A DNA stretch of 64,000 bases from Hemerocallis citrina (GCA_017893485.1 CM030367.1:88982910-89046909); one strand, 5' to 3'. Positions 33,134 through 45,056 are shown, numbered from the stretch's first letter. Notes: generated by a model not told the origin, from the sequence alone. Program-made: numbers and translations.

Positions 33134-36100
33134 TGTCACGCCCCGCTTCCCAAAACATGGAAATACGGGCGCGAAACTAAGGCCCAGCGAATAGTGCGAA
33201 CACACCATTCATAAGCTGTACAAGTAAACTCAACAACAAGATGATAAAACAATCCACACAGGCATGTAAATCACAATGTAATAATGAAAGTTCATGATAT
33301 AGTCCATAAAAATAACCAACAACTGAGAAATATAATAGTTACGGGTCAAACAAGCACGGATTACAATAAATAGTTGCAAGAAATAAAATACAACTAAAAA
33401 TAACATGATAATGATAAACTAGAACACTTGGTCAGCAACACCTTCTGGTAACTCTCTAATTGGGCCTGTAGGTATATTATAACAACAAAAAAGGAAAGGA
33501 AAACAAGAAGACCCGTTAATACAAGTTACGGGCTGCAAGAGGGTACAAGCTAAGGGAAACAAGAACAAAAATAAAACAAAAGAAAAACAGGAAAGAGCAA
33601 GGAATCAGGAGAAAGGGAAATGCAATATGTAAACATGGTATGAACAAGGCATTATGAAACAAGTGGCATATAAAACAAGTAAACAAGTAAACAAGTATCG
33701 AATCAACATGAACATGTAACATGTAATTGGATCATGCAAGTGCACGTGTTAATCTTATGTCTAATGTTTAATTCTATCTAGGTAGCACTTCATGCATCCA
33801 TCTTTTTACTACATGGTTGCTACTTGCAATCAGTTTCGTTTAGATTTAGTGGTAGTTTTATAGGTCACGTACTCGGGAAAAACATGTACATTCAATATTA
33901 TATTGAGATACGTGCAAACTTGTAACGTGAAACATGTAGAGTGTAAACTTGTAACGTGAAACATGTAAACTTGTAATTTGCAATCTTGCAGTTTGTAACT
34001 TGCAACTTGCATCGGGAAACCACGAGCTCCCGTCCGAGTACACTCTTCTATATTGCCCACTACTTAAATCTTTCCCTTATATCCCGACTTGTCACTTTTA
34101 TTAATTTGTTAACACGATCATAATGCAAAAAAGACGACGTCAGGATATGGACAGGAGACATCTAGGAATTGTACATAAATTTTGTTCTAAGTCATGAGGC
34201 GTAAAAACATGTGGTCTAATGTCATATTCGGTCTAATTCATTATTACATATATGGATCTAAATTATTATTACATATATGGGTCCATAATATATTAGGGTC
34301 ATATAAATAATATTGCAACTACAAAGTGACTGATTACATGCATAAAACTAAATCAAAAATTAGGGGATAATATACAACACTTAAATTATTAACAAGGCTA
34401 AAATAGTCATTCACACCAATATGTATAATCCCTAATATGACATATGTTTGTATTTATTTTTGTGTTCGTGTCATGCATAGGATAGCAAAGTATTCACGAT
34501 CATATGTGAATACAGGATCGACGGATTAGGAATGGAAACAGGTATCAATTCGACTTATGAATGCGAATTGGTGTAAAAAAATAACATACTTGCGGTATTT
34601 TTACAAGGGCTTGTACTAGAACAAATAAAATTGTACAAGAGATACTTGCCTGTTAGTTGACGACGATGAAATTGAGGACAAGAATAACGGGATCAGTATC
34701 CCGGACAGTAGAACACGTGCAAGATGTTTGGAAGCCACGCCAAATCAGCAACAGCAACTCCACAAAGCAACTCCAAAATAGCCAACAACCCACCTTCTCC
34801 AAAACAATAATTCCAAAACAACAACTCACCACTCAATGCACTTCACAAACACCAACCAGGGTCCTCACAACTCCAAACAGTAAACAAATAATCCACTTTT
34901 TCCAACCAAACACCAAATAAATCCCACACCACACACAACACACTCAAAACAACCACCCAACTCCAAACAGAGATACAAACCAACCAAACTCAACTTCACA
35001 ACTCCAAACAGTAAACACTCCACTCCAATCTCCTAATCCACAACACCAAACACCAATACAACACCCAACACACCACACAAACTCCCAATACAACCAATAC
35101 ACCACTACAACCTGATTTCCAAACCCAACACAATAGCAACAAGTAACCCAATCTGTTCTTTCTCTACTTCGATACAGACACAGCAAGAGGGCGGGAGAGA
35201 GAGAGAGAGAGAGAGAGCGAGAGCGAGCGCGGGAGAGAAGTGAGTGGAAGAAGGGGAACGACGACGGGGACGGCGACCGACTGGTTGAACGGCGACGGAA
35301 AGTGGGTTCGACGGCAAAGCGACTGGACGGCGACGGAGAAGATGGTGCCGCGACTGAAGGGGACGGGGATGGCGGCGACTGGTTTGGAGCCTGAAGATGA
35401 TGCGGGGCTGAGCGGCAGTGGCGAGGTGTTGGGTTCGACGATGGTGAAGTCGAAGCTTGAGGTTGGGGTGATTGGCAATGGCGGAAGTCGCTGGCGATGG
35501 AGAAGACGGGCGGGAAGATGGTGGAGCGTCGAGATCGAGGGGCTCTGCGGTGGAAGGGATGGAAGGCGAGCGGAGATTAATGGAGGAGGAGACGGGAGTT
35601 ATGGGTTCTGTTGACGATGGAGGAAGAAGGAGAAGGATGAGTTGGTTTGGGGTCCTCTGTTTTGGTTAAAAAGAAATAGAGAGGGAGAGGTTGAATGGGA
35701 GAGAGAGAGAACGGGGGAGAAGGGTTTTTATATAAAATAATAAATAATAAGAAAGTGGGGTGAGAGAGAATGGGGGTAGAGAAAAATATTGTATACGGGT
35801 AGATGTGTAGGGCAAATCTGTACAATAGGAGTAATGGGTTCTGGGCTAGTGGGATTTAATAATTGGGCTCAAAATATTTAAATAAACAATTAGTTTGTTG
35901 GGCTAGATTTTGGGCTCAGATTTAAATTAATAAAATCAAATACGAATTTAGGCTTTAGAATAAACAATTTAGTTTCAGAATAATAATAATAAAATCAAAA
36001 TACAACTTGGGTTCACATTAATAATTAATAAAATCAATAATGTAAACTTTGGCTTAGAAATAAACAATTAAACAATTGGGCTAAAAATAGTTTAAATAAT

Positions 36101-36193
36101 AAAATCAATTAGGGATAAATAATTATAAGATACTGAGAATTTAAATACGAAAAAATACTTTGAAAATACGTATTAATGAAAACAGGGATTACA
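33134..36193 (-). repeat. 3' LTR of element A (complete, 3060 bp)
   Basis: In sense orientation it starts TGTAATCCCTG and ends GGGGCGTGACA. Its U3 part (34590-36193 on the plus strand) is near-identical to 38290-39894. It includes a GA-rich, 5'-UTR-like segment (35190-35720) whose open frames are composition artefacts. The rest (33134-34590) has TGTAAC/CTTGCA minisatellite-like stretches (33890-34015) and matches the other LTR only in patches. Confidence 0.85.
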
Positions 36194-36640
36194 AATCCTA
36201 CCCACCTTACAACAAAATTTCGTCCTCGAAATTTGCGTAGGCGGTATGTAGGACGGGGCAAACGTAACACCCAAAAGACGGAGATGCAGGAAACAATGAA
36301 AGGAAAAGAGTGTGCTTAGATAATACTAAGGTTGAGTCTAAGAGTATAATAAAAAATGTACATGTACAAAAGGGTATGCAGAAATAAGCAATGCAAGGAA
36401 AGAAATGACAGGACGATGACAAAATAACAAACTGCAACATACCTTCGATAATAACTTCAGCTGCCTCTGCTTCTTTTGCAATCAAGTTGTAAGCTTGCCC
36501 TCTCTCAGGTGCTGCGGGCCTCTGACCATAATTTTGCCGCTGTGGTGGGGGCGGTGGTCCTCGAACTGGCGCTCTCTGTTGGATCGGCCCTCCACCGACT
36601 ATACCATTTCTTGCCTGTGGACAATCCCGGAGTATATGGT
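36194..36640 (-). pseudogene. gag nucleocapsid remnant and polypurine tract of element A
   Basis: Minus-strand frame 36207-36713 contains DHILRDCPQARNG, the second half of a CCHC zinc knuckle, followed by a Pro/Gln/Arg-rich tail (PPPPPQRQNYGQRP) typical of gypsy gag ends. The first half of the knuckle is lost at a duplicated CGGAGTATATG (36631-36662). Next to the LTR, at 36194-36230, is the minus-strand motif CGAGGACGAAATTT, also seen before the 3' LTR of element B. All enzymatic domains are gone. Confidence 0.7.
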
Positions 36641-36689
36641 CACGAGATCCCGGAGTATATGCTTGAACAAATATTGTATTTTGAGACTT

Positions 36690-36960
36690 GTAATTATTCT
36701 TGTATTTGGGCATTATGACCCAGGAATATTGTGTATTTCAGATCATGACTATTTGAGATCAATCTATTTTATTTCAAGTATTCTTGTTGGTATTTGGTTC
36801 ATAAGTGCATGTGGTTGATCTTTTTCTGGCTTCCGACTCTGATTATACTGTGATATGTTGTAAAGATTTCTTGAACAGCTTATAGATGATGAAAATCATT
36901 CGCTGGGCTTTTGTTACGTACTCGTATTCCGTATTTTTGGGAGGCTTCGCCCGGAATTTT
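36690..36960 (+). repeat. plus-oriented LTR end fragment inside element A
   Basis: AACAGCTTATAGATGATG, CATTCGCTGGGC and TACTCGTATTCCGTATTTTTGGGAGGC match, in plus orientation, the last ~200 bp of the LTRs at 48800-49000, 56850-57038 and 58600-58801. This is opposite to the surrounding element. The fragment lies where the terminal end of the second LTR should be. Confidence 0.65.
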
Positions 36961-37009
36961 TCGGTCCCATTTTCTTCAACAATCGGATCTATTCGTCGTT
37001 AATCAAGGC

Positions 37010-39894
37010 AAGTATCTAGTAAGTGTCGGGTGTCAAGTTGTCAAGTCTAGTATCAAAGTTTTATTTCAAGTGTCAAGCCTCAAGTAACAAGTTGTCAAGT
37101 ATCAAGTAACAATGTATCAAGTTCAAGTTTCAGGTTTCAAGTCTCATGTATCATGTTTCATGTATCATATCATCAAGTATCAAGTAACAGGTGTCATGTT
37201 CAAGTTTCATGTTCAAGTCTTGTAGTTATTACTATCTCGGTAGCACTTCATGCATCCATACTTTTACTACATAGTTGCTGCAGTCAAAACAATTTCGTTT
37301 AGGTGTAGTAATGGATTTTATAGGGCGGCGCACTCAGGTATCAAGTATCAAGTAACAAGCAAGTCATGTTCATAAATCGGGTAATCATATAACTAGTTCA
37401 TGTGTCGAGTCATAGCAAGACAAGTCATGAATCACATATATATACTAGTTCATGGATCAATAATATACTAGTCCATGAATCGATTTATAATATACTAGTT
37501 CATGAGACATGTGTCAAGTGAGAAACACGGGCCCCCTTCCGAGTACACTTACCTATATTGTCTACTACTATGGTCTTTCCCTTAACCCTGACTTATTACA
37601 TTTATTAATTTTATCAAACATGCATACAAGTGTGTGAAATGTTGCAAATTAATTCTAAGAAAATTTGGAAATTTCCTATAGGGTGTCCAGCAACTACATA
37701 TGAAATTTCATGTCCAACGCTTGCTGTTTACATAGCTAAATTAATTCGCAAAGTAAAAGTGTGCAGCAGTTTTGTAAATCTGCGTCTACCGACACAGCTG
37801 CAGTAAAACTGCAATAACTTCTAGACGGTAACTTCGAATTCGAAACTTTCGGAGGCTATCGACATCTAGACATCTAGAGCTACATTTTCTATTCAGGGCT
37901 TGGGTCCAGATTCTAATGTTAAATAGGTCGAAACAGCAAAAAAAGATTCAGGGCAGCAATATGTGGGAATAACTTACTAGTATAGATTACATGAAAATTT
38001 GTCATTAGGCGTCTAAGTTATTGTGTGATATAAATACATGATATTGGTGGTCCAAATAGCAAGTAATAATTATTTTCCAAGTCAAATGGTTGTACGATCA
38101 TCAAATGCACAATATACCATGTGTCTACAAATTTAGGTCTTCTTAATCTCATGTATTCATGTGTTCAAGGGGTAAAAGAGTCCAAGTAATTATAATTTAA
38201 TACAATGAAATTTTTGTGACTCTTAGAATTATAAAATTTTGGAGGATTGATATTGATCAACAACGATAGTCAAGGAGGAGTCACAATTCTAACTATTTGT
38301 AGTATTTTTCAAGGGATGCTTGTACTAGAACAAATAAATTGTACAAGGGATACTTGCCTGTTAATTGACGACGATGAAATTGAGAACAAGAATAACGGGA
38401 TCAGTATCCCGGGCAGTAGAACACGTGCAAGATGTTTGGCAGCCACGCCAAATCAGCAACAACAACTCCACAAAGCAACTCCAAAATAGCCAACAACCCA
38501 CCTTCTCCAAAACAATAATTCCAAAACAACAACTCACCACTCAATGCACTTCACAAACACCATCCAGGGTCCTCACAACTCCAAACAGTAAACAAATAAT
38601 CCACTTTTTCCAACCAAACACCAAATAAATCCCACACCACACACAACACACTCAAAACAACCACCCAACTCCAAACAGAGATACAAACCAACCAAACTCA
38701 ACTTCACAACTCCAAACAGTAAACACTCCACTCCAATCTCCTAATCCACAACACCAAATACCAATACAACACCCAACACACCACACAACTCCCAATACAA
38801 CCAATACACCACTACAACCTGATTTCCAAACCCAACACAATAGCAACAAGTAACCCAATCTGTTCTTTCTCTACTTCGACACAGACACAGCAAGAGGGCG
38901 GGAGAGAGAGAGAGAGAGCGAGAGCGAGCGCGGGAGAAAAGTGAGCGGAAGAAGGGGAACGGCGATGGCGACGGCGAGCGACTGGTTGAACGGCGACGGG
39001 AAGTGGGTTCGGCGGCAAAGCGACTGGACGGCGACAGAGAAGATGGTGCCGCGACTGAAGGGGACAGGGATGGCGGCGACTGGTTTGGAGCCTGAAGACG
39101 ATGCGGGGCTGAGCGGCAGTGGCGAGGTGTTGGGTTCGACGATGGTGAAGTCGAAGCTTGAGGTCGAGGTGATTGGCAATGGTGGAAGTCACTGGCGGTG
39201 GAGAAGACGGGCGGGAGGATGGTGGAGCGTCGAGATCGAGGGGCTCTGCGGTGGAAGGGATGGAAGGCGAGCGGAGATTAATGGAGGAGGAGTCGGGAGT
39301 TGTGGGTTCTGTTGATGATGGAGGAAGAAGGAGAAGGATGAGTTGGTTTGGGGTCCTCTGTTTTGGTTAAAAAGAAATAGAGAGGGAGAGGTTGAATGGG
39401 AGAGAGAGAAAACGGGGGAGAAGGGTTTTTATATAAAATAATAAATAATAAGAAAGTGGGGTGAGAGAGAGTGGGGGTAGAGAAAAATATTGTATACGGG
39501 TAGATATGTAGGGCAAATCTGTACAATAGGAGTAATGGGTTCTGGGCTAGTGAGCTTTAATAATTGGGCTCAAAATATTTAAATAAACAATTAGTTTGTT
39601 GGGCTAAATTTTGGGCTCAGATTTAAATTAATAAAATCAAATACGAATTTGGGCTTTAGAATAAACAATTTAGTTTCAGAATAATAATAATAAAATCAAA
39701 ATACAACTTGGGCTCACATTAATAATTAATAAAATCAATAATGTAAACTTTGGCTTAGAAATAAACAATTAAACAATTGGGCTAAAAATAGTTTAAATAA
39801 TAAAATCAATTAGGGATAAATAATTATAAGATATTGAGAATTTAAATACGAAAAAATACTTTGAAAATACGTATTAATGAAAACAGGGGTTACA
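37010..39894 (-). repeat. 5' LTR of element A, U5 end missing
   Basis: 38290-39894 is near-identical to 34590-36193. The 37220-37330 block (GGTAGCACTTCATGCATCC) matches 33765-33870 loosely, but most of 37010-38290 differs from the left LTR and is full of TCAAGTA-type short repeats. The expected TGTCACGCC end is absent. Confidence 0.75.
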
Positions 39895-39976
39895 TGATGC
39901 ATGGGCGAATGACCTCCAAACCACTTAATTTTTTCTACACATACATCCATTGGCATGATAAACATGATGGATATAA
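39895..39976 (+). mobile_element. MITE1 copy 3, right part
   Basis: TGATGCATGGGCGAATGACC through ATAAACATGATGGAT matches 10394-10475 and completes the copy begun at 32912. The outer right arm is missing. Confidence 0.8.
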
Positions 39977-40267
39977 CATCCCCAATAAAATTGGAATGAC
40001 TACCAGTGTTCTTTATGGACCATTCAATACACTAGCAACATTTTCGAATAAGTAATTTATCAACTCATAATATAAAAAAAAAACAAACTACTAAAACTAA
40101 ACTGAAAAACAGACATCTAAACTGAAGAATGATCGACAGCCTAAACACATGAGAAATAATCCCACAACATTTCACTAATATAACCCTACACAATATTGCA
40201 CAGATTTAAAAAAAAATGATAAATTAACACAACTATTTTTGAATTTTCATTCTAATAATATCAATAG
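39977..40267. other. unassigned AT-rich DNA
   Basis: No coding or repeat is recognised; short patches (ACAATATTGCACA) recur right of the copia element (43027 on). Confidence 0.4.
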
Positions 40268-40325
40268 TGTTGCAAAAGAGAAAGAGAGAGAAATAGAGAG
40301 GTGCAGCCAAATCCAAGTGTTGTGG

Positions 40326-40377
<52 letters not shown>

Positions 40378-40521
40378 GTTAGGGTTAGGATTTAGTAGTA
40401 GGGTTGGGCTGCCACCTGAAAAATTGGGCTAGTGCTGCCACCTGCCACCTGAAAAATTGGGCTAGTGCTGCCACCTTAATAGGTGGGAATCCACCTAATA
40501 GATGTTCACGGGTTAACAACA
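40268..40521 (-). repeat. 3' LTR of the copia element
   Basis: 254 bp, containing a (TA)n tract (40327-40373) and a repeated GCTGCCACCTG(CC) motif. Confidence 0.8.
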
Positions 40522-41049
40522 CTTCCCCTTGGATGCCCACTTTTAATATATTGCCTCATTAAAAACTTTCATAAAGAAAACCTACATTTGCGAAAAATTC
40601 TTAGCGAAAGTAAAGAGTACAACTAACTCTTTAGGAATATGATTCTTTAGGAATCTAAGTGGGTGTAACTTACACTGCCTCATTAAAATTCTTTCGAAGG
40701 AAAAATCCAGTGGAAAAAAAATCTCATCGAAGGAAAAGAGTACAATGCGCAAAGACATTCTTCAGGATGTCTCAATCAGCATCTTCAAGATACTTGCATC
40801 CTACAGATACCCCCCCTCAAAACGCTAAAAAATATTACATTTAGTTCTTACATCAACTTAAATGAAAAATCACCTCCCAATAATACATTTGGTCCTTACA
40901 TTCCAGCCTAAAAAATAAAATTTATCAGCTTATACATTTATATGCCTATCTGCTGAAATCTTGTTATGCCAATCTGAATCTTGTTATGCTAATCTGTTGT
41001 ACTAACTTTTGAAGTTTGGATTTTGGGAGAAATTTTGTGAAGAGATTTG

Positions 41050-42290
41050 CAAGGTTCTATGAAGACTTGATCCGCTTTACATCAATCATCTTTTGTGACT
41101 TGAAGTTGGTGGTGAAGGAATTTTTTGGTGAAATGTGTTTCGTCATGTCTCCTTCGATGAAGCATTTTTGAATTACTTTATACATGCTGTATTATCCTCA
41201 TAAATGATTGTAGGCTTGTTTGTGATTTATGGAAGTTTACAAATCCCCTTGATATGCTGAACTAGAGATCTTGACCATACACATTCTGTACTTGCTTCAT
41301 GAAGTGTCAGTATCTCAGAATAATTGGTCAATATTGCTGTAATTGTTTATTTGCTGATCTCCATGAAATAGCTGCACCATTGTTATGAAAAACATATTCT
41401 ATTTGTGATCTCCACTTATGGGGATCAGATAAATAACCTGCATCTGTATATCCAACAATGTCAGCACATTCATATGAATAATATAAACCAAGATCTAGTG
41501 CATTGTGCTAAAAAAAAGGAGTAGGGTACTTCAGGACCCATAATATACTTATTTTCTTCTTTCAGCTGATATGGATCCTGGTCAACTTCTAGTGACCATA
41601 CCACCATAGGTCTACTAAGGGGAGATCAGATAAATAACCTGCGTCTGTATATCCAACAATGTCAGCACATTCATATGAATAATATAAACCAAGATCTAGT
41701 GCATTGTGCTAAAAAAAAGGAGTAGGGTACTTCAGGACCCATAATATACTTATTTTCTTCTTTCAGCCGATATGGATCCTGACCAACTTCTAGTGACCAT
41801 ACCACCATAGGTTTACTAAGTAGATGGCAATCACTTATATTGAATCTCTTCAGGAGATATTAGTATATTTGACTTGATGTAGCAAAAGTCTAGTTTTACT
41901 GTTTTCGATCTGCAAGCCGAGACAAAAATTTGTTTCACACAAGTCTTTTATCTCAAATTCTTCCTTAGGATAGCTAGTAGCATTTCAATATCTTTAGGAG
42001 ATCTGATCAATTTATATCATTCCCTAGATAGATATTCACTGAGCCTATTGTACCATATTCTTCCGAATTGTTTTAGTCCACATATGGCTCGTTTTAATCT
42101 AATACAATGCGTATTTCTAGACTTGGGTTAAATCCTTCGGGGATTTTCATATATATCTTATTGTTTAGGTTACCATATGAGTATGTTGTAATCACATCTA
42201 TGATTCTCATATAGAGTTTTTCATAAACATCAAGACTGTCTGGGACTTATTTAAAGTGATGGAGACAAATTTGAGAGAAAAAAATAACCA
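41050..42290 (-). pseudogene. copia RT and RNase H remnant
   Basis: On the minus strand, about 41490-41350 reads ADIVGYTDAGYLSDPHKW, the first catalytic Asp block of copia RNase H, followed by an AISWRSANKQ equivalent and later decayed sequence. 41870-42290 carries degraded RT (minus strand) with many stops. A 201-bp segment is tandemly duplicated inside (41423-41623 and 41624-41824), so the RNase H start occurs twice. No open frame survives. Confidence 0.75.
41423..41824. repeat. 201-bp tandem duplication within copia RNase H
   Basis: Both units start GATCAGATAAATAACCTG and run through CAGGACCCATAATATAC to CCACCATAGG; they differ at a handful of positions. Confidence 0.9.
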
Positions 42291-42722
42291 TGGTTTTTAA
42301 AGCATATGCATGGGTGGGGCAATGACAAAAATATGGCAACTACGGTAAACACAAAAGCGGTAAATCAGATGAACATGCCAAAAATATATCATAAGATATA
42401 ATCCAAACGATTGAGGCCGAATTTAAATATACGTTCACAAACGATCATTATCTGGAAGCCCAATACATTCCAATGTAAACACGTAACAAACAAGATAGTA
42501 TAGATAGCTTATTGAAAGATCAAACCAAACAAAACAAATCATGCCCTAGATTGAAATCCAAATCCTATAATCAAATTTGGTAAAAAAAATCAAATCTTAA
42601 TACAATAATAAATCATAGATTACAAAGAAGAGATTTTTATTGAAAGATTAAGATGAATTTTTCTTGAGAGATAAAAGAGAAGAGGCTTGCATCCATTTCT
42701 TCGAAGTGTCGTACTGATAACG

Positions 42723-42831
42723 TGTTGCAAAAGAAAAAAAAGTGAGAGACAGAGAGGTGTAGTCGAATCCAAGTGTTGTGGCTTTTTATTCGAGGTGTAG
42801 TCGAATCCAAGTGTTGTGGCTCTTTATTCAA

Positions 42832-42914
<83 letters not shown>

Positions 42915-43023
42915 GGAAGTTGGGGTTAGGGTTTGATAGTGTGGTTGGCTACCATTTGGATAAGTGGGCTTGGGTCGCCAACTTAATAGGTGGGTATCAA
43001 TAGGTGGTCACGGTTTTACAACA
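42723..43023 (-). repeat. 5' LTR of the copia element
   Basis: 301 bp; contains a duplicated GTAGTCGAATCCAAGTGTTG block and a (TA)n tract (42835-42912), making it longer than the 3' LTR. Confidence 0.8.
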
Positions 43024-43209
43024 AATACAATATTGCACGAGTTTTGAGTTTTGATTAAGGGATAATATTGTAGTTCAAAATATGAGAAAATAACAAAACT
43101 ATTTAAAAAAAGTTCATTGAATAACATCTATACATTATTGCACAATTATTGAGATTTGATTAACGAATATGATTTCAGTTCAAAATTTGGATGGAGAAGT
43201 AGTGGGTGT

Positions 43210-43830
43210 AAGGGTGGCAATTGGCCCGAACTCAACCAGGTCCACTTAAGTCCGGCCTGATAATTAGCAGGTTTGGGCTAAAATTTCTCATTTTGGGCCG
43301 GGTTCGGGCTTAAATTTTTAGGCCTAAGAAAAATTCAGGCTGGGCTCGGGATCAAGTGCTTAGGCTCGATGCGCCCGAATCAAATTTTTGTATGTGCATG
43401 TGTATGTTCATGTATACATCATGTATATTTATGTATGAGTTTTTTTGTAAAGAGAATATTCATGTAAGTAAGTTGAAATGAGTGTTAAAGTTTACAAATA
43501 AAGAAATTATGCCTTGTATATAAAATTAAATGAAAATAGACAAATTTGATGTGAATTGCTCAAAAATTTGTAGTATTCTTATTATTTTTATTTTTTTATC
43601 GTATATTATTTTTGATATTGTTTTATTTCATTGGAAAGTTCTATATTAGAATATGCATAAGTAGTTCGAGCCTAGGCCTGAACATATTTTCGGGCCTAAT
43701 TCGGGCCAAAGATCGGGCCTAATTTTTTAAGCCCGAAGAAAATTCAGATTGAGTTCGGGTCTATGTTTTAAACTTCGGGCTCGGGCCCGGGCCTATATGG
43801 GTCCGGCCCAAATCCGACCTGTTGCCAGCC
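43210..43830. mobile_element. hAT-like non-autonomous element (~620 bp)
   Basis: The left end AAGGGTGGCAATTGGCCCG and the right end TTGCCAGCC resemble the plant hAT terminus TAGGGGTGGCAA. Subterminal GGCCCG/CGGGCC repeats cluster at both ends, as in the hAT end at 22885-22979. Flanking octamers (GTGGGTGT and GTATGTGG) are only weakly alike, so the target duplication is uncertain. It has no coding. Confidence 0.65.
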
Positions 43831-44213
43831 GTATGTGGACGGTTGTCTCCTACATTTGCATATTAGAGACTCTAGTAAAAATAAAAAAAATTATTGGATA
43901 AAAAAATGATCTTAGCGTAATATATTGTATAGAATTATAAATAACACCAATCTCCATTTCTAAATTTAAGAACAATTTCTTAACAAAAATAGAACCAATA
44001 ATAAATTAACTAAAATCATACCAACGCAACCCATTGAGAATTAAGAATAAACTGAATTAATGCCTAAAACTTCATATACCATAAAAACATACATCAATCA
44101 TTAATATCTCAACATGCAATTCTCAGGATAGAGAAATTAAACATAAACCAAATAGTTAATCTCCCTTTCACAAACTAATCAACTTAATTAATCAAGTTCA
44201 AATTGTTTGTTAA
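43831..44213. other. 3' flank of the glutaredoxin-like gene
   Basis: AT-rich DNA downstream of the minus-strand stop. It should hold the 3' UTR and polyadenylation region, but no single poly(A) signal is convincing. Confidence 0.5.
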
Positions 44214-44993
44214 TTAAACAACACAGCAACTAGGGCACCTGACCAGCCCATTCTCATTGCACTCCCCACACCACCTCCTTCTCCCTTCTTCCACCACAAA
44301 CACCCTCCTACTCCCACTGCACCCCTCGCACGGCACGAACCGCACCCCGCCGCACCCTCCGCAGACCCACCCAGGATCCTCCACCCTCGCCGCTCCTTCC
44401 AGAACCTTCACCAGCTCCCCTTCCTCATGCATCCTCCTCACCTCCTCCGCTCCCCCCACCAACTCCCCTCCCACAAACAGCTGCGGCAAGCACACTCCCT
44501 TGAGCCCCTTTCCCTTCACCGCTGCATACAGCTCTGCCTTGAATGCAGCGTTCATTGCCAGGTCACGCTCGTCCACAGCGACATGAAGGCCCCGCAGTAT
44601 GTTCTTGACGGTGGAACAGTCCTCGTGGGTGCGTCGGATGCCGCGGAGCGACGTGACGTAGAGAACCACCTTCCTTGTGGGTTTGGTGGAAACAGGGGTG
44701 GGAATGGAGATGGGTTTTTCGTCGTCGTCGTCGTCGTTGTTGTTTTCGATATCATCCTTGTTGTTGTTTTCGTCGTCGGCGAGGTGGATCCACAGCGGTT
44801 TCATTGAAGGGTTCTTGGAAAGGAACTTGATGGTGCTCTTAGAATGTTCTTGATCATGCCGGCGCGAATCTTGAGGAGGAGGGTGGTGGATGGGGTCACC
44901 GGATACCGCAAGAACCTGTAGCTGCGGGGGTGGGAGGGGCGGAGGGGAGGGGGAGATGAGGGCGTTGCGGCGAGCAGAGTAAGCGCAGCCCAT
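44214..44993 (-). CDS. glutaredoxin-like protein with C-terminal CxxC repeats (At5g39865-type)
   Basis: This is an intact 259-residue single-exon gene. Residues 1-6 (MGCAYS) fit an N-myristoylation signal with Cys3 available for palmitoylation, suggesting membrane attachment. Residues 10-105 are low-complexity: Pro-rich, then an Asn/Asp run (72-92). The glutaredoxin-like domain is ~107-200 (VVLYVTSLRGIRRTHEDC, then GVCLPQLFVGGELVGG). The usual CPYC/CCxC site is replaced by a stretch ending EDC, leaving one Cys (126), so classical dithiol activity is unlikely. Four CxxC pairs follow (211/214, 222/225, 242/245, 253/256), likely binding zinc or an Fe-S cluster. Plant homologues have this domain order and are usually intronless; their biochemical role is poorly known. 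The start is supported by the conserved MGC and a TATA box about 65 bp upstream. Confidence 0.92.
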   Translation of the reverse strand: MGCAYSARRNALISPSPPPLPPPQLQVLAVSGDPIHHPPPQDSRRHDQEHSKSTIKFLSKNPSMKPLWIHLADDENNNKDDIENNNDDDDDEKPISIPTPVSTKPTRKVVLYVTSLRGIRRTHEDCSTVKNILRGLHVAVDERDLAMNAAFKAELYAAVKGKGLKGVCLPQLFVGGELVGGAEEVRRMHEEGELVKVLEGAARVEDPGWVCGGCGGVRFVPCEGCSGSRRVFVVEEGRRRWCGECNENGLVRCPSCCVV

Positions 44994-45056
44994 AGTTTCT
45001 CACTTAATTTTTTATTTTCTTGAAAAGTTGATGGTTTGGGGATTAAGACCGAGGCT

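Larger units (their letters stand above)
33134..39894 (-). mobile_element. Ty3/gypsy element A with ~3-kb LTRs, almost no internal region, TSD TGATG
   Basis: On the plus strand it starts TGTCACGCCCCG and ends GGGGTTACA, flanked by TGATG at 33129-33133 and 39895-39899. It sits on the minus strand. Left of the internal region is a complete LTR (33134-36193), next to it a polypurine-like tract on the minus strand, then a short gag remnant, then the second LTR, incomplete at its U5 end. The internal part between recognisable LTRs is below 1 kb and lacks pol. The same LTR family appears as a solo LTR at 53838-57038, and element B has related termini. Confidence 0.85.
40268..43023 (-). mobile_element. 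Ty1/copia element, minus strand, heavily deleted
   Basis: Two LTRs (40268-40521 and 42723-43023) begin TGTTGCAAAAG and end ACAACA. On the minus strand a polypurine tract (CCAAGGGGAAG) adjoins the left, 3' LTR, and CGTTATCAG follows the right, 5' LTR, as a copia primer site. Flanking pentamers are AATAG and AATAC, a probable target duplication with one change. The internal 2.2 kb holds only decayed RT and RNase H sequence; gag, protease and integrase are gone. Confidence 0.8.

Noticed and set aside
35240..35669. Frames in the GA-rich segment of element A's LTR (and the copy at 38941-39370)
   Set aside because: Open on both strands, inside an LTR leader-like region, no domain; the duplication reflects the LTR pair, not gene duplication.
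43195..43840. A secure 8-bp target duplication for the hAT-like element
   Set aside because: GTGGGTGT and GTATGTGG agree at only five of eight positions, which is not convincing.
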